Below, one piece after another: positions 17,719 to 30,059 of a DNA stretch of 64,000 nt (positions are counted from its first letter, which is position 1; every line of letters begins with the position of its first letter). The stretch spans positions 2,914,001 through 2,978,000 of the forward strand of contig NZ_CP109027.1 in assembly GCF_036226885.1 (NCBI RefSeq), written 5' to 3'. Source of the stretch: Streptomyces sp. NBC_00663 (GTDB lineage Bacteria; Actinomycetota; Actinomycetes; Streptomycetales; Streptomycetaceae). The notes under the pieces are model-generated. The model was given only the letters and a program-made list of their open reading frames with translations, ran no database searches and had not been told where the DNA came from. A program made the translations under genes and the position numbers.

Positions 17719-19233
17719 TCAGCCCTCGCTGACGCCCAGCTTCTCCAGGATCAGCTCCTTGACGCGGGCCGCGTCGGCCTGACCGCGGGTGGCCTTCATG
17801 ACCGCGCCGACCAGGGCGCCGGCCGCGGCGACCTTGCCGGAGCGGATCTTGTCGGCGATGCCCGGGTTGCCGGCGATGGCCTCGTCGACGGCGGTGCCGA
17901 GGGCACCCTCGTCGGAGACGACCTTCAGACCGCGCTTGTCGACGACCTCGTCCGGGGTGCCTTCGCCCGCGAGAACGCCCTCGATGACCTGACGGGCCAG
18001 CTTGTCGTTGAGGTCGCCCTTAGAGACGAGCTCGGAGACACGGGCGACCTGCACCGGCGTGATGGCCAGCTCGTCCAGGGACGTGCCCGACTCGTTGGCG
18101 CTGCGCGCCAGTTCGCCCATCCACCACTTACGGGCGGAGGCCGCGTCGGCACCGGCGTCGATCGTGGCGACGATCGGGTCCAGCGCACCGGCGTTCAGGA
18201 TCGCCTGCATGTCGAGGGCCGTGATGCCCCACTCCGCGACGAGGCGGTTGCGGCGGGCCAGCGGCAGCTCGGGCAGACCGGCCCGGATCTCCTCGACCCA
18301 CTCGCGCGAGGGGGCCACAGGGACCAGGTCCGGCTCCGGGAAGTACCGGTAGTCCTCGGCCTCTTCCTTCACGCGGCCCGAGGTCGTGGACCCCGTGTCC
18401 TCGTGGAAGTGCCGGGTCTCCTGGATGATCGTGCCGCCGCTGTTGAGGACCGCGGCATGCCGCTGGATCTCGAACCGGGCCGCACGCTCCACGGAACGCA
18501 GCGAGTTGACGTTCTTGGTCTCCGAACGGGTACCGAACTTCTCGCGGCCGTGCGGGCGCAGCGACAGGTTCACGTCGCAGCGCATCTGGCCCATTTCCAT
18601 GCGGGCCTCGGATACCCCGAGCGCCTTGATGACCTCGCGCAGCTCACGGACGTACGCCTTGGCGACCTCCGGAGCCCGCTCGCCGGCGCCCTCGATCGGC
18701 TTGGTGACGATCTCGATGAGCGGGATACCGGCCCGGTTGTAGTCCAGCAGGGAGTGCGAGGCGCCGTGGATACGACCCGTCGCGCCGCCCACGTGGGTCG
18801 ACTTGCCGGTGTCCTCCTCCATGTGGGCGCGCTCGATCTCCACGCGGAAGGTCTCCCCGTCCTCCAGCTGTACGTCGAGGTAGCCGTTGAAGGCGATCGG
18901 CTCGTCGTACTGGGAGGTCTGGAAGTTCTTCGGCATGTCCGGATAGAAGTAGTTCTTCCGGGCGAAGCGGCACCACTCGGCGATCTCGCAGTTCAGCGCG
19001 AGACCGATCTTGATCGCCGACTCGACACCGGTCGCGTTGACGACCGGGAGCGCGCCGGGCAGGCCGAGGCAGGTGGGACAGGTCTGCGTGTTGGCGTCCT
19101 GACCGAGCTCGGTCGAACAGCCGCAGAACATCTTGGTCTTGGTGCCGAGTTCGACATGGACCTCAAGGCCCATGACGGGGTCGTACGACGCGAGAGCGTC
19201 CTCGTACGACACCAGGTCGGTCGTGGTGGTCAC
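17719..19233 (-). CDS. gatB: Asp/Glu-tRNA amidotransferase subunit B
   Basis: 504 residues. GatB transfers ammonia, delivered from GatA, to glutamyl- or aspartyl-tRNA to make Gln-tRNA or Asn-tRNA. Recognised by [23 protein letters not shown], the zinc/phosphate-site cysteines (CGCS...[13 protein letters not shown]), [25 protein letters not shown] and the C-terminal YqeY-like tRNA-binding tail. The GTG at 19233 follows GAGAGGGAAG. It is the last gene of gatC-gatA-small gene-gatB. Confidence 0.96.
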   Translation of the reverse strand: MTTTTDLVSYEDALASYDPVMGLEVHVELGTKTKMFCGCSTELGQDANTQTCPTCLGLPGALPVVNATGVESAIKIGLALNCEIAEWCRFARKNYFYPDMPKNFQTSQYDEPIAFNGYLDVQLEDGETFRVEIERAHMEEDTGKSTHVGGATGRIHGASHSLLDYNRAGIPLIEIVTKPIEGAGERAPEVAKAYVRELREVIKALGVSEARMEMGQMRCDVNLSLRPHGREKFGTRSETKNVNSLRSVERAARFEIQRHAAVLNSGGTIIQETRHFHEDTGSTTSGRVKEEAEDYRYFPEPDLVPVAPSREWVEEIRAGLPELPLARRNRLVAEWGITALDMQAILNAGALDPIVATIDAGADAASARKWWMGELARSANESGTSLDELAITPVQVARVSELVSKGDLNDKLARQVIEGVLAGEGTPDEVVDKRGLKVVSDEGALGTAVDEAIAGNPGIADKIRSGKVAAAGALVGAVMKATRGQADAARVKELILEKLGVSEG

Positions 19234-19248
19234 GGTGAAACTTCCCTC

Positions 19249-19488
19249 TCAGCCCAGCAGGACGTCGTCGTCGCCCAGCCGCTTCAGCTCGCGGTACAGG
19301 ATGGCGAGGCCGGTGACGATCGCGACCGCGGAGACGGTGGCGTCGATCAGCCGAAGCGTGTCCTGTTCGGTGCGGGCCCTTTTGATCTGCTTGGCGACAC
19401 TCAGCGCGCCGAAGGCGGTGGTGGCCATCGACAGGTACGTACCGGACTTGGACTTCTTGAAGTCCTTGGCCTTGGTCAGCTTGCTCAC
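19249..19488 (-). CDS. Small membrane-associated protein between gatA and gatB
   Basis: 79 residues, starting [19 protein letters not shown], a Lys-rich N-terminus, one hydrophobic segment ([18 protein letters not shown]) and an acidic end (GDDDVLLG). Its GTG overlaps the gatA TGA as GTGA, and its stop is 15 bp before gatB, so it is firmly inside the gat operon. The annotation window must start here and not at the upstream in-frame ATG at 19689, which lies in gatA. I recall an uncharacterised protein in the same place in S. coelicolor. Function unknown. Confidence 0.75.
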   Translation of the reverse strand: MSKLTKAKDFKKSKSGTYLSMATTAFGALSVAKQIKRARTEQDTLRLIDATVSAVAIVTGLAILYRELKRLGDDDVLLG

Positions 19489-20990
19489 AGCGACGGTGCC
19501 TCCTCGAGGAGCGGGTGCCCCCACTTTTCCACGAAGGCGGCCTCGACGGCGGCGCCGACCTTGTAAAGCCGGTCGTCCTTCAGCGCCGGAGCGATGATCT
19601 GGAGGCCGACCGGGAGGTTGTCCTCGGGCGCCAGACCGCACGGCAGCGACATCGCCGCGTTGCCCGCGAGGTTCGTCGGGATGGTGCACAGGTCCGCGAG
19701 GTACATCGCCATCGGGTCGTCGGCACGCTCACCGATCGGGAAGGCGGTGGTGGGCGTCGTCGGCGAGACGATGACGTCGACCTGCTCGAAGGCCTTCTCG
19801 AAGTCGCGCGTGATGAGCGTGCGCACCTTCTGGGCGGAGCCGTAGTACGCGTCGTAGTAGCCGCTGCTGAGCGCGTACGTGCCGAGCATGATCCGGCGCT
19901 TCACCTCGGGGCCGAAGCCCGCCTCACGGGTGATCGACGTGACCGCCTCGGCGGAGTTCGTGCCGTCGTCGCCGGTCCGCAGGCCGTAGCGCAGGCCGTC
20001 GAAGCGGGCGAGGTTGGACGAGCACTCGGAGGGCGCGATCAGGTAGTACGCCGACAGGGCCAGGTCGAAGGACGGGCAGTCCAGCTCGACGATCTCCGCG
20101 CCCAGCTCCTTGAGGAGGGCGACGGACTCGTCGAAGCGCTGGATGACACCGGCCTGGTAGCCCTCGCCGCGGAACTGCTTGACGACGCCGACGCGCATGC
20201 CCTGGACGCTGCCGTTGCGGGCGGCCTCGACGACCGGCGGGACCGGGGCGTCGATGGACGTGGAGTCGAGCGGGTCGTGTCCGGCGATGACCTCGTGCAG
20301 CAGCGCCGCGTCCAGGACCGTACGGGCGCAGGGGCCGCCCTGGTCCAGGGAGGACGAGAACGCCACCATGCCGAAGCGGGAGACCGCGCCGTACGTCGGC
20401 TTCACGCCGACCGTCCCGGTGACGGCGGCCGGCTGGCGGATGGAACCGCCGGTGTCGGTGCCGATGGCGAGGGGCGCCATGTGCGCGGCGAGCGCGGCCG
20501 AGGAGCCGCCGCCGGAGCCGCCGGGGATCCGGGTGAGGTCCCAGGGGTTGCCGGTCGGGCCGTAGGCGCTGTTCTCGGTGGAGGACCCCATGGCGAACTC
20601 GTCCATGTTGGTCTTGCCGAGGATGACGACGTCGGCGGCCTTGAGCCGCTTGGTGAGGGTGGCGTCGTAGGGCGGGATCCAGCCTTCCAGGATCTTCGAA
20701 CCGACCGTCGTCGGGATGCCCTCGGTGGTGAAGATGTCCTTCAGCGCGAGCGGCACACCGGCGAGCGGGCCGAGCTTCTCGCCCTTCGCCCGCTTCTCGT
20801 CGACGGCACGGGCCTGCGCGAGCGCGCCCTCACGGTCGACGTGCAGGAAGGCGTGCACCTTCTCGTCGACGGCCTCGATACGGGCGAGGTGGGCCTCGGT
20901 GACCTGCACGGCCGTGAGTTCCCCGGAAGCGATCTTCGCGGCGGTCTCGGCGGCGGTGAGCTTGATGATGTTGACGTTGATGTCCGTCAT
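19485..20990 (-). CDS. gatA: Asp/Glu-tRNA amidotransferase subunit A (amidase)
   Basis: 501 residues of the amidase-signature family; GatA hydrolyses glutamine to feed ammonia to GatB. The Ser-cisSer-Lys triad is visible: Lys84 in [10 protein letters not shown], Ser159 in [13 protein letters not shown] and nucleophile Ser183 in [11 protein letters not shown]. The ATG at 20990 lies 6 bp after the gatC stop, with GGGGGAGGAC in the gatC end serving as ribosome site. Streptomyces, like most actinobacteria, relies on this indirect route for Gln-tRNA. Confidence 0.96.
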   Translation of the reverse strand: MTDINVNIIKLTAAETAAKIASGELTAVQVTEAHLARIEAVDEKVHAFLHVDREGALAQARAVDEKRAKGEKLGPLAGVPLALKDIFTTEGIPTTVGSKILEGWIPPYDATLTKRLKAADVVILGKTNMDEFAMGSSTENSAYGPTGNPWDLTRIPGGSGGGSSAALAAHMAPLAIGTDTGGSIRQPAAVTGTVGVKPTYGAVSRFGMVAFSSSLDQGGPCARTVLDAALLHEVIAGHDPLDSTSIDAPVPPVVEAARNGSVQGMRVGVVKQFRGEGYQAGVIQRFDESVALLKELGAEIVELDCPSFDLALSAYYLIAPSECSSNLARFDGLRYGLRTGDDGTNSAEAVTSITREAGFGPEVKRRIMLGTYALSSGYYDAYYGSAQKVRTLITRDFEKAFEQVDVIVSPTTPTTAFPIGERADDPMAMYLADLCTIPTNLAGNAAMSLPCGLAPEDNLPVGLQIIAPALKDDRLYKVGAAVEAAFVEKWGHPLLEEAPSL

Positions 20991-20996
20991 GACTTC

Positions 20997-21293
20997 TTAG
21001 TCCTCCCCCAGGATCTGCGGCACCTTGAAACGCTGCTGCTCCTGGGCCGGGGCGCCGGAGAGCGCCTGCTCGGGGGTGAGCGACGGACGGACCTCGTCCG
21101 CCCGCATGACGTTCGTCAGCGGGAGCGGGTGCGAGGTCGGCGGTACGTCTTGGTCGGCGACCTCACTGACGCGTGCGACCGCGCCGATGATGTCGTCCAG
21201 CTGTCCCGCGAAGTGCTCGAGCTCTTCGGGCTTCAGCTCCAGACGCGCCAGCCGGGCGAGGTGGGCGACCTCCTCGCGCGTGATGCCAGGCAT
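20997..21293 (-). CDS. gatC: Asp/Glu-tRNA amidotransferase subunit C
   Basis: 98 residues, [20 protein letters not shown] through [12 protein letters not shown]: the normal length and signature of GatC, the small belt subunit that stabilises the GatA-GatB complex. The ATG at 21293 has GAGGA 8 nt upstream. It is the promoter-proximal gene of the gat operon. Confidence 0.94.
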   Translation of the reverse strand: MPGITREEVAHLARLARLELKPEELEHFAGQLDDIIGAVARVSEVADQDVPPTSHPLPLTNVMRADEVRPSLTPEQALSGAPAQEQQRFKVPQILGED

Positions 21294-21333
21294 GCAGCGA
21301 TCCTCTGGGGTGAGTGCGTGTGGTTTGGGGCCA

Positions 21334-21339
21334 ATCCTA
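21334..21339 (-). promoter_or_regulatory. Candidate -10 box of the gatCAB operon
   Basis: The minus strand reads TAGGAT (TAnnnT type) about 40 nt before the gatC start. A TTTAAC at about 20 bp upstream is a poorly spaced -35 candidate. It lies between the rmdB-side terminator (21434-21454) and gatC. Confidence 0.35.
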
Positions 21340-21433
21340 TGGGGCGAGTGCCTCCGGCCGTTAAACGGTTTGCCGGGCGGCGGCCGCCGACGGCGCTTCC
21401 GCCCCACAGGGGCCACCCGCGCCCGACCCCGAA

Positions 21434-21454
21434 ACCCGCACGGCTGGTGCGGGT
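21434..21454 (-). terminator. Terminator after the rmdB-like gene
   Basis: ACCCGCAC pairs perfectly with GTGCGGGT around a 5-nt loop, 9 nt after the rmdB-like stop, followed on the minus strand by TTCGGGG. It separates that gene from the downstream gatC promoter. Confidence 0.6.
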
Positions 21455-21462
21455 GGGAACGA

Positions 21463-23712
21463 CTACTCGGCGGCCGGCAAGGCCGCACGAGGCCGCTGCC
21501 AGCCCCTCGAACCCCGCGCCAGCAGCCATGCCGTCGCCTCCTCCGGCGGCATCGCGGCGGCCACCAGCCAGCCCTGTACGGCGTCGCAGCCCAGGTCGCG
21601 CAGGCGTTCCCAGGTCTCGTCGTCCTCGACGCCCTCGGCGACGACCAGCAGGCCGAGGGAATGGGCGAGGTCGACGGTGCAGCGCACGATCTCGGCGTCC
21701 TCGGCGTCGACGGCGAGACGGGCCACGAACGAGCGGTCGATCTTCAGTTCGCTCACGGGGAGCCGGCGCAGATGCACCAGGGAGGAGTAGCCGGTGCCGA
21801 AGTCGTCGAGGGACATCTTCACGCCGTGGCCGGTCAGCCCCGCGAGGGTGTCGGCGGCGCGCTGCGGGTCCTCAAGGAGGACGTGTTCCGTTATCTCCAG
21901 CTGGAGCGAGCCCGCGGGGACACCGTGGCGGGCCAGACGGGCGGCGACCGAGCCCGCGAAACCGGGGGTGTGCACATCACGTGGGGAGACGTTGACCGCG
22001 ACCGGGACGTACAGCCCCTGGGCGCGCCACTGGGCGACCTGGCCGAGGGCGGTGTCGAGGACGTACTCGGTGAGATGGGGCATCAGCCCGGAGGACTCGG
22101 CGATGGCGATGAACTCGTCCGGCGGCACCCTTCCGCGCTCCGGGTGCACCCAGCGGACCAGGGCTTCGAGGCCCGCCACCTGTCCGTCGAAGCGGACCTT
22201 GGGCTGGTAGTGCAGCTCGACCTCCTGCGCGTCGAGAGCGCGGCGGAGGTCACCCAACAGACCGAGCCGGTCCGGGGTGTTCGAGTCCCGCTTGGACTCG
22301 TAGACCTCTACGCCGGTGCGGTCCCGCTTCGCCTGGTACATCGCCACGTCCGCCCGGCGCAGCAGCCCCTCGGCCTCCAGGGCGTGGTCGGGGAAGACGG
22401 CGACTCCGGCGCTGGCCTCCAGGACGAGGGTGAGCCCGTCGAGGTCGAGCGGGGAGCTGAGGGCCGAGACGAGGTTGCGGGCGACCCGGGTCGCGGACGT
22501 CGTGGAGTCGGCGACGGGCAGTAAGACGGCGAACTCGTCACCGCCGAGCCGCGCGGCCTCCGCTCCGCGCGGCAGGGCCTGTTGGAGCCGGTCGGCTATC
22601 TGGAGGAGCAGTCGGTCACCGGCGAGATGGCCGAGGGTGTCGTTGACCGACCGGAAGCGGTCGAGGTCGATGAGCATCAGGGCCGAGCGGGCGCCGATGC
22701 GTTCGGCGTCGTCCAGGGCGGTCCATATGCGTTCCAGGAGCCATTGCCGGTTGGGCAGCCCGGTCAGCGGGTCGCGCAACTGTTCCTCGGCGCGGGCCCG
22801 GGCCATCCACAGGGTGGAGTCGAGGGCTATCAGCGGGATCGAGAACAGCGGCAGCAGCACCGGCTTGGCCACGGCGACGACGCAGACCAGCGGGGCGATG
22901 CCGAGCAGCGCGACCGCGACCAGGCCCTGTCTGACCAGGGCGGTGCGGGCGACGGTGGGCAGTCCGCCGGTGCGTGGGGCGTGCAGGTACCACAGCAGGG
23001 TGCGGGTGACCGCGAGATAGGTGGCGGCGACGAGGACGATCTCGGGGACCGTGTAGAGGGTCCAGGTGTCGGGGTTCCAGGGGGACTCGACGCTCGGTAC
23101 GCGGCCGAAGGCGGCGAGTGTCAGCGCGCCGGCGGCTATGCCGAGGATGTCCACCGCGCCGTGCAGGACGCCCTGCCGCCAGCGGTGGCGCCTGGCTATG
23201 CCGACCAGGACGACGACGGTGAGGCTGACCATGCCGGCCGGTACCCAGCCGTAGAGGATCAGGACGGCGAGGGTGAGGGCGGCGCCGGAGCCGGTGCCGC
23301 CCCACCAGCGGGCGCGGCCGAGCGCGACCAGATGGCCGACGATGACGCCGGTCAGCACGGCGAGGGCCCAGCCGACGGCGCCGGACGGAAAGAGGGCGTG
23401 GCTTCCGGTGAACGCCCGGTAGAACCCCGCCCCCAGCACGAACCCGGCCGCCGCGACGACCCCGGCGGGCAGCGCGGGCCACGACAGATGCCGCTCGTGC
23501 TCGGCCCCGGGCAGTCCGGGGGTGCGGTCGGCGGTGAGCTGGACGGTGCGTTCGTCCACGGTGGTGTACGGTCCGGCGGGCGCGGTGGGTCCGGTGGCTC
23601 GTCCCTCGTCGCGCGGACGCGCTACGGTGCCCGTCGCCCGGCGGCTCCCCCGCCATGCGCCGGCCATCCGGCGCAGCCGTGAGTACGGGGCGGCGCTCTC
23701 GGTCGGTTCCAT
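21463..23712 (-). CDS. rmdB: Membrane GGDEF-EAL cyclic-di-GMP protein, RmdB-like
   Basis: 749 residues: about seven or eight membrane helices, then a GGDEF domain ([12 protein letters not shown] near residue 390) and an EAL domain ([11 protein letters not shown] near 516, [26 protein letters not shown]), all catalytic motifs intact, unlike the protein at 2129. Family members of this layout hydrolyse c-di-GMP. Its position between gatC and ligA is, as I recall, that of S. coelicolor RmdB (SCO5495), a phosphodiesterase affecting development and antibiotic production, hence the symbol. The ATG at 23712 follows AGAGGGACGGGA; the longer start at 23748 has no comparable site. Confidence 0.85.
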   Translation of the reverse strand: MEPTESAAPYSRLRRMAGAWRGSRRATGTVARPRDEGRATGPTAPAGPYTTVDERTVQLTADRTPGLPGAEHERHLSWPALPAGVVAAAGFVLGAGFYRAFTGSHALFPSGAVGWALAVLTGVIVGHLVALGRARWWGGTGSGAALTLAVLILYGWVPAGMVSLTVVVLVGIARRHRWRQGVLHGAVDILGIAAGALTLAAFGRVPSVESPWNPDTWTLYTVPEIVLVAATYLAVTRTLLWYLHAPRTGGLPTVARTALVRQGLVAVALLGIAPLVCVVAVAKPVLLPLFSIPLIALDSTLWMARARAEEQLRDPLTGLPNRQWLLERIWTALDDAERIGARSALMLIDLDRFRSVNDTLGHLAGDRLLLQIADRLQQALPRGAEAARLGGDEFAVLLPVADSTTSATRVARNLVSALSSPLDLDGLTLVLEASAGVAVFPDHALEAEGLLRRADVAMYQAKRDRTGVEVYESKRDSNTPDRLGLLGDLRRALDAQEVELHYQPKVRFDGQVAGLEALVRWVHPERGRVPPDEFIAIAESSGLMPHLTEYVLDTALGQVAQWRAQGLYVPVAVNVSPRDVHTPGFAGSVAARLARHGVPAGSLQLEITEHVLLEDPQRAADTLAGLTGHGVKMSLDDFGTGYSSLVHLRRLPVSELKIDRSFVARLAVDAEDAEIVRCTVDLAHSLGLLVVAEGVEDDETWERLRDLGCDAVQGWLVAAAMPPEEATAWLLARGSRGWQRPRAALPAAE

Positions 23713-23798
23713 TCCCGTCCCTCTCACAGCCGGCGGTGCCCACGCCACGCGGCCCGTTGCCCGACAAACCCGCTACGGCGCCGCGTTGGAAAACCCTG

Positions 23799-23823
23799 CC
23801 CCGTGCTCCTGAGGAGCACGGGG
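23799..23823 (-). terminator. Terminator after ligA
   Basis: CCCCGTGCTCC and GGAGCACGGGG form a perfect 11-bp stem with a 3-nt loop, followed on the minus strand by GCAGGGTTTT. It lies 160 bp after the ligA stop and 87 bp before the rmdB-like start. The rest of 23713-23982 shows no gene I can support. Confidence 0.7.
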
Positions 23824-23982
23824 TTGCCCCAACCGCAGCTGGGCACGGCAGGCGCACGTCTCAACAGTAGGCCGCAGAAGGCTTCCACGGGCAGCGGTCG
23901 TCGACGGTTGCCCGAATGCGCCCCGGCCACCCGTATGCATCTGGTATGCGCCGATCGGGTGGCCTTCAACCGCTGCTCCGCC

Positions 23983-26190
<2,208 letters not shown>

Positions 26191-27198
26191 TTACTCTGGG
26201 TTGTCCGCGAGAGATCTCGCCGCCTGGACGCAGTGGGCGAGCGCCCTGCGCGCGTACTCCGGGGAGGCCCCCGCGAGGCCGCACGTCGGAGTGACCGTCA
26301 CCGCCTCCGCGAGAAGCCCCGGATGCAGCCCCAGCCTGCGCCACAGCGTCCTGACACCCATGACGCTACCGGCAGGGTCTGACAATGCCGTGTCCGTGCC
26401 CGGTACGACACCGGCGAAGAGCCGGGTCCCGCCTTCCACGGCCTCACCGATCGCGTCGTCGTCACGCTCGGTGAGGAGCGAGAAGTCGAAGGAGACCGCC
26501 GCCGCGCCCGCCCGGCGCAGCAGGGCGAACGGGACGTCCGGTGCGCACGAGTGGACCACGACGGGGCCTTCGCCGTGAACCCCGACGACATCGCGGAGCG
26601 CGGACTCGACGAGCTGCCGGTCGACGGCGCGGTGGGTGCGGTAGCCGCTGGCGGTCTTGACGTGCCCGCGGAGCACGGCGATGAGGGAGGGCTCGTCGAG
26701 CTGGAGGACGAGCTGGGCGCCGGGGACGCGGCGCCGCACCTCGGCGAGATGCTCGCGCAGCCCCTCGGCGAGGGAGCCGGCGAGGTCGCGGCAGGCGCCC
26801 GCGTCGGAGAGGACGGACTCACCGTTCCTCAGTTCCAGGGCGGTCGCGAGGGTCCAGGGGCCGACGGCCTGCACCTTCAGCTGTCCCTCGTACCCTTGCG
26901 TGAACTCCTCCAGGGAGTCGAGGTCTTCACCGAGCCATGACCGCGCCCGTTTGGTGTCCCGGCCCGGCCGGTCCCCGAGCCGCCAGCCGCTGGGCTCGAC
27001 GCGCGCGTACATCTCGACGAGCATCCCCGCGGTACGGCCGATCATGTCGGCGCCGGGTCCACGGGCGGGGAGCTCGGCGAGGAAGGGGAAGTCCTCGAAG
27101 GACCCGGTGCTGGTCTTTGCGGCCTCCCGGGCGTCGCCGCCGGGCAGGGACCCGACGCCGGTGGCGGGGGCGAAGGTGAACGGGCTGTTTTCACTCAC
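26191..27198 (-). CDS. Cobalamin-independent methionine synthase C-terminal-like protein
   Basis: 335 residues of the MetE C-terminal / UROD-like barrel family (ATGVGSLPGGDAREAAK; QLVLQLDEPSLIAVL; VVVHSCAPDVPFALLRRAGAAAVSFD; PTCGLAGASPEYARRAL). The HSCAP and TCGL segments match the His and Cys zinc-ligand positions of MetE. It lacks the MetE N-terminal half, so it is not a normal-length methionine synthase; short stand-alone forms are common in actinobacteria and their methyl donor is uncertain. It starts with GTG without a clear ribosome site and runs directly into ligA. Confidence 0.8.
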   Translation of the reverse strand: MSENSPFTFAPATGVGSLPGGDAREAAKTSTGSFEDFPFLAELPARGPGADMIGRTAGMLVEMYARVEPSGWRLGDRPGRDTKRARSWLGEDLDSLEEFTQGYEGQLKVQAVGPWTLATALELRNGESVLSDAGACRDLAGSLAEGLREHLAEVRRRVPGAQLVLQLDEPSLIAVLRGHVKTASGYRTHRAVDRQLVESALRDVVGVHGEGPVVVHSCAPDVPFALLRRAGAAAVSFDFSLLTERDDDAIGEAVEGGTRLFAGVVPGTDTALSDPAGSVMGVRTLWRRLGLHPGLLAEAVTVTPTCGLAGASPEYARRALAHCVQAARSLADNPE

Positions 27199-27231
27199 CG
27201 GGACAGCGTATGCAACAGCCCGGGGCCCGAA

Positions 27232-27627
27232 TCACCGCCGGTACGCGCCGTACCTCTCCAGGAACCCCAGGAGCCGCTCGGGCCGGTCGACCTGGAGATT
27301 GTTGCCGAAGCTCGCCCAGGAGACGTCGGAGCGGCCGTGACAGCTGCCGCTCCCGATGAACTCGGCGTCGGTGTCGAGCAGGGCGATGGTCAGGCTGCCG
27401 TGGCAGCGGCACCGGTCGTCCAGGAAGGTGCCCGTCGTGCTGAGGGCCCGGAGTTCCGCGAGGTCGGCGGGGTCGAAGACCTCACCGAGGACCCGGCGCT
27501 CGGCGAGCGGTCCACCGTCCTCGCCGCCCGCCAGAATCACCGCGGCCTCCGTGCGGTCCCACACGGCGGTCAGCCACGCCCGTATCTCGTCACCGCTCGT
27601 CACGTCGTCCAGCCAATCCGGTCTCAC
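27232..27627 (-). CDS. Conserved hypothetical protein, translationally coupled to the SDR gene
   Basis: 131 residues, VRPDWLDDVTSGDEIRAWL to the end RLLGFLERYGAYRR. It contains CRCHGSLTIALLD and GSGSCHGRSDVSWASFGNNL, three Cys and two His that might bind a metal. No family recognised. The GTG at 27627 overlaps the SDR stop as GTGA, which sets the start; the longer frame up to 27723 would lie inside the SDR gene. A soluble protein by composition. Confidence 0.7.
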   Translation of the reverse strand: MRPDWLDDVTSGDEIRAWLTAVWDRTEAAVILAGGEDGGPLAERRVLGEVFDPADLAELRALSTTGTFLDDRCRCHGSLTIALLDTDAEFIGSGSCHGRSDVSWASFGNNLQVDRPERLLGFLERYGAYRR

Positions 27628-28313
27628 CGGCCCGGGCGTACGGTCAGATCGTTGACCTCGGCGTCCCTGGGCAGGTCGAGCGCCATCAGGATCGTCGTCG
27701 CCACCGACTCGGCGTCGATCCACTTCGAGGCGTCGTACTCCTTGCCCTCCTGCTGGTGGACCTTGGCCTGCATGGGGCTCGCCGTGCGGCCGGGGTAGAC
27801 CGAGGTGACCCGGACGCCGTTGCCGTGCTCCTCGTGGCGCAGGGAGTCGGCGAGGGCCTTCAGGCCGTGCTTGGACGCGGCGTACGCGGACCAGTCGGCG
27901 TGGGCGTTGAGGCCCGCGCCCGAGTTCACGAACACCACATGGCCGCGCGCGACGCGGAGTTGGGGCAGGAAGTGGCGGGTCAGCTCGGCCGGGGAGACGA
28001 GGTTGACGTTCAGTTGGTGGCGCCAGGACTTCGGGGTGAGGTCGCCGACCGGGCCCAGGTCGACGATGCCCGCGATGTGCAGGAGCGAGTCGACCCGGCC
28101 GGGCAGCGACTGGTGGGAGAAGGCCCAGGACAGCTTGTCCGGGTCGGCCAGGTCGCCCACGAGCGTCTTCGCGCCGGGGAACTCCGCCGCCAGTTCCTTC
28201 GCGCGGCCCGCGTCGCGCGCGTGGAGGACGAGGTCGTCGCCGCGCGCGTGGAGGCGGCGGGCGACGGCCGCGCCGATGCCGGAGCCCGCCCCGGTGATCA
28301 CATGTGTAGCCAT
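27624..28313 (-). CDS. Short-chain dehydrogenase/reductase
   Basis: About 229 residues of the classical SDR family: cofactor motif TGAGSGIG at the N-terminus, LLHIAGIVDLG, catalytic Ser in VNSGAG and YAASK with catalytic Tyr and Lys. NAD(P)-dependent; substrate unknown. ATGs at 28322 and 28313 are both possible and neither has a clear ribosome site; I use the second, which begins at the beta strand. It follows the LOG gene by under 20 bp and overlaps the next gene by 4 bp, so these form one operon. Confidence 0.87.
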   Translation of the reverse strand: MATHVITGAGSGIGAAVARRLHARGDDLVLHARDAGRAKELAAEFPGAKTLVGDLADPDKLSWAFSHQSLPGRVDSLLHIAGIVDLGPVGDLTPKSWRHQLNVNLVSPAELTRHFLPQLRVARGHVVFVNSGAGLNAHADWSAYAASKHGLKALADSLRHEEHGNGVRVTSVYPGRTASPMQAKVHQQEGKEYDASKWIDAESVATTILMALDLPRDAEVNDLTVRPGR

Positions 28314-28329
28314 GGTCGTCATGGTCGCA

Positions 28330-28869
28330 CTACGCGATGCCCTGGCCCTCCTCCAGGTAGGCGAGCGCCCCCACCGGCTCCTCCGCGAAGAACACCAGGT
28401 CGGTCAGTGGGAGCGGCAGGAAGCCCTCGTCCTCCATGCGGCGGAACTGTTCCTTCAACCCGTCGTAGAAGCCCGCGGTGTTGAGCAGGACCACCGGCTT
28501 GTCCGTGTGGCCGTGCTTCTTCAGCTCCAGGATCTCGGTGGCCTCGTCGAGCGTGCCGGTGCCGCCCACCATGATCACGACCGCGTCGGCCTTCTCCAGG
28601 AGCAGCCTCTTGCGCTCGGCGAGGTCCTTCGCGATCACCATCTCGTCGACGCCGGGGCGGACCTTGGCGGCGAGGAACTCCACCGACACCCCGGCGAGCC
28701 TGCCGCCCGCCTCCTGCACGCCGTCGGCGACGACCTTCATCAGGCCGACGTCCGAGCCGCCCCAGACGAGCGTGTGCCCGCCCTTGCCCAGCAGTTTCGC
28801 GAACTCGCGCGCGGGGCGCGTGTAACGGTCGTCGAGGTCGGCGGCGGAGAGGAAGACACAGATACGCAT
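28330..28869 (-). CDS. LOG-family protein (putative nucleotide phosphoribohydrolase)
   Basis: 179 residues of the Rossmann-like LOG / lysine-decarboxylase-like family, whose characterised members split nucleoside 5'-monophosphates into base and ribose phosphate (cytokinin activation in plants). The segment WGGSDVGLMKVVADG matches the first motif. The signature PGGxGTxxE reads VGGTGTLDE, keeping the glycines, Thr and catalytic Glu but replacing the Pro. The first gene of a three-gene operon with the SDR and a hypothetical gene; divergent from the DUF427 gene 51 bp away. Confidence 0.85.
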   Translation of the reverse strand: MRICVFLSAADLDDRYTRPAREFAKLLGKGGHTLVWGGSDVGLMKVVADGVQEAGGRLAGVSVEFLAAKVRPGVDEMVIAKDLAERKRLLLEKADAVVIMVGGTGTLDEATEILELKKHGHTDKPVVLLNTAGFYDGLKEQFRRMEDEGFLPLPLTDLVFFAEEPVGALAYLEEGQGIA

Positions 28870-28920
28870 GGGGCCACCGTACGCGGGAAGAACGGGGCGC
28901 CCGCCGGCGCTGTCCCTGCC

Positions 28921-29247
28921 ATGACCTCAGGACACACGATCACCATCGAGCAAGGCGACCGGCACGTGCGCGTGGTGCACGGCGACCAGGTCCTGGCGGA
29001 GAGCGAACGGGCGCTGGTCCTCAGGGAGACGGGCTGTCCGGTGCGGTACTACATCCCCGCCGAGGACGTCCGCCTCGACCTCCTGACCCCGTCCGACACC
29101 CACACCTACTGCCCCTTCAAGGGCACGGCGTCCTACTGGTCACTGCCGGACGCGGCGGACCTGGTGTGGTCCTATCCCGAGCCCAAGCCCGATGTCGGGC
29201 CGATCAAGGACCACCTCTGCTTCTACGAGGTGGAAATCACCGATTAG
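28921..29247 (+). CDS. DUF427 domain protein
   Basis: 108 residues matching the DUF427 pattern: RVVHGDQVLAESERALVLRE, VRYYIPAEDVRLDLL, TYCPFKGTASYWSL and AADLVWSYPEP. The family folds as a small beta-tent barrel; no enzymatic role is established to my knowledge. The ATG at 28921 fits the family N-terminus although the ribosome site is weak. Followed 29 bp later by an alpha/beta hydrolase gene. Confidence 0.88.
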   Translation: MTSGHTITIEQGDRHVRVVHGDQVLAESERALVLRETGCPVRYYIPAEDVRLDLLTPSDTHTYCPFKGTASYWSLPDAADLVWSYPEPKPDVGPIKDHLCFYEVEITD

Positions 29248-29276
29248 TTCCATGGCGGGTGGGAGTCTCCACAACC

Positions 29277-30059
29277 ATGGACAAGAAGACTCTCTCCCAG
29301 GACGGCACGCCGATCGCCTACGAGCTCGGCGGCCACGGCCCCGCAGTCATCCTGATCAGCGGCGCGATGTCCACCGGTGGCACCGTCGCACCCCTGGCAG
29401 CGGCGCTCTCCGACCGCTTCACGGTCCTCTGGTACGACCGGCGGGGGCGCGGCGAGAGCGGAGACACCGCGCCCTACGCGGTGGCACGCGAGGTCGAGGA
29501 TCTCGGCGCGCTGATCGAGGCGGCGGGCGGCGAGGCGTGTCTGTGGGGCGTCTCGTCGGGCGGGGCGCTGGTGCTGGAAGCGGCGGCGAGCGGGCTGCCG
29601 GTGCGCAAGGTCGCCGTGTACGAGACACCGTTCGCCGACTTCTCCGAGCACGGCTCGAAACAGCGCGCCGAGTACACCGAGAACCTGACGGCGGCGCTCG
29701 CGGAGGGCCGCCGTGGGGACGCGGTCGAGCTGTTCCTCCGGCTCACCGGCATGCCCGACGAGATGATCCAGGGCGCCCGCCAGTCCCCCGCGTGGCCCGG
29801 CATGGAGGCCGCCGCGCCGAGTCTCGCCTACGACAACGCCGTCATGGGCGACGGTCTGGTGCCCCGGGAGCGGCTGGCCTCGATCACCGTCCCCGTCCTG
29901 GCCGTCGCGGGCGGAGCGAGCCCCGACTGGCTCCAGGAGGCCACGCGGGCGGTCGCGGAGGCGGTGCCGCAAGGCTCGTACCGGAACCTGGCGGGTCAGA
30001 CCCACATGGTGGACCCGAACGCCTTGGCTCCGGTGCTCGCCGAGTACTTCACGCGGTAG
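29277..30059 (+). CDS. Alpha/beta hydrolase
   Basis: 260 residues of the alpha/beta hydrolase fold. The oxyanion region is [12 protein letters not shown], the nucleophile elbow GVSSGGALV, and the catalytic His lies in [13 protein letters not shown]. No signal peptide, so cytoplasmic. The ATG at 29277 follows GGGTGGGAG by about 11 nt; the longer upstream frame would extend into the DUF427 gene. Its last 11 bp overlap the 3' end of mnmA on the other strand. Substrate unknown. Confidence 0.83.
   Translation: MDKKTLSQDGTPIAYELGGHGPAVILISGAMSTGGTVAPLAAALSDRFTVLWYDRRGRGESGDTAPYAVAREVEDLGALIEAAGGEACLWGVSSGGALVLEAAASGLPVRKVAVYETPFADFSEHGSKQRAEYTENLTAALAEGRRGDAVELFLRLTGMPDEMIQGARQSPAWPGMEAAAPSLAYDNAVMGDGLVPRERLASITVPVLAVAGGASPDWLQEATRAVAEAVPQGSYRNLAGQTHMVDPNALAPVLAEYFTR

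Noticed and set aside
19515..21995. Long open frame antisense to gatA, gatC and rmdB
   Set aside because: It crosses three genes and two intergenic regions with no domain; a compositional artefact.
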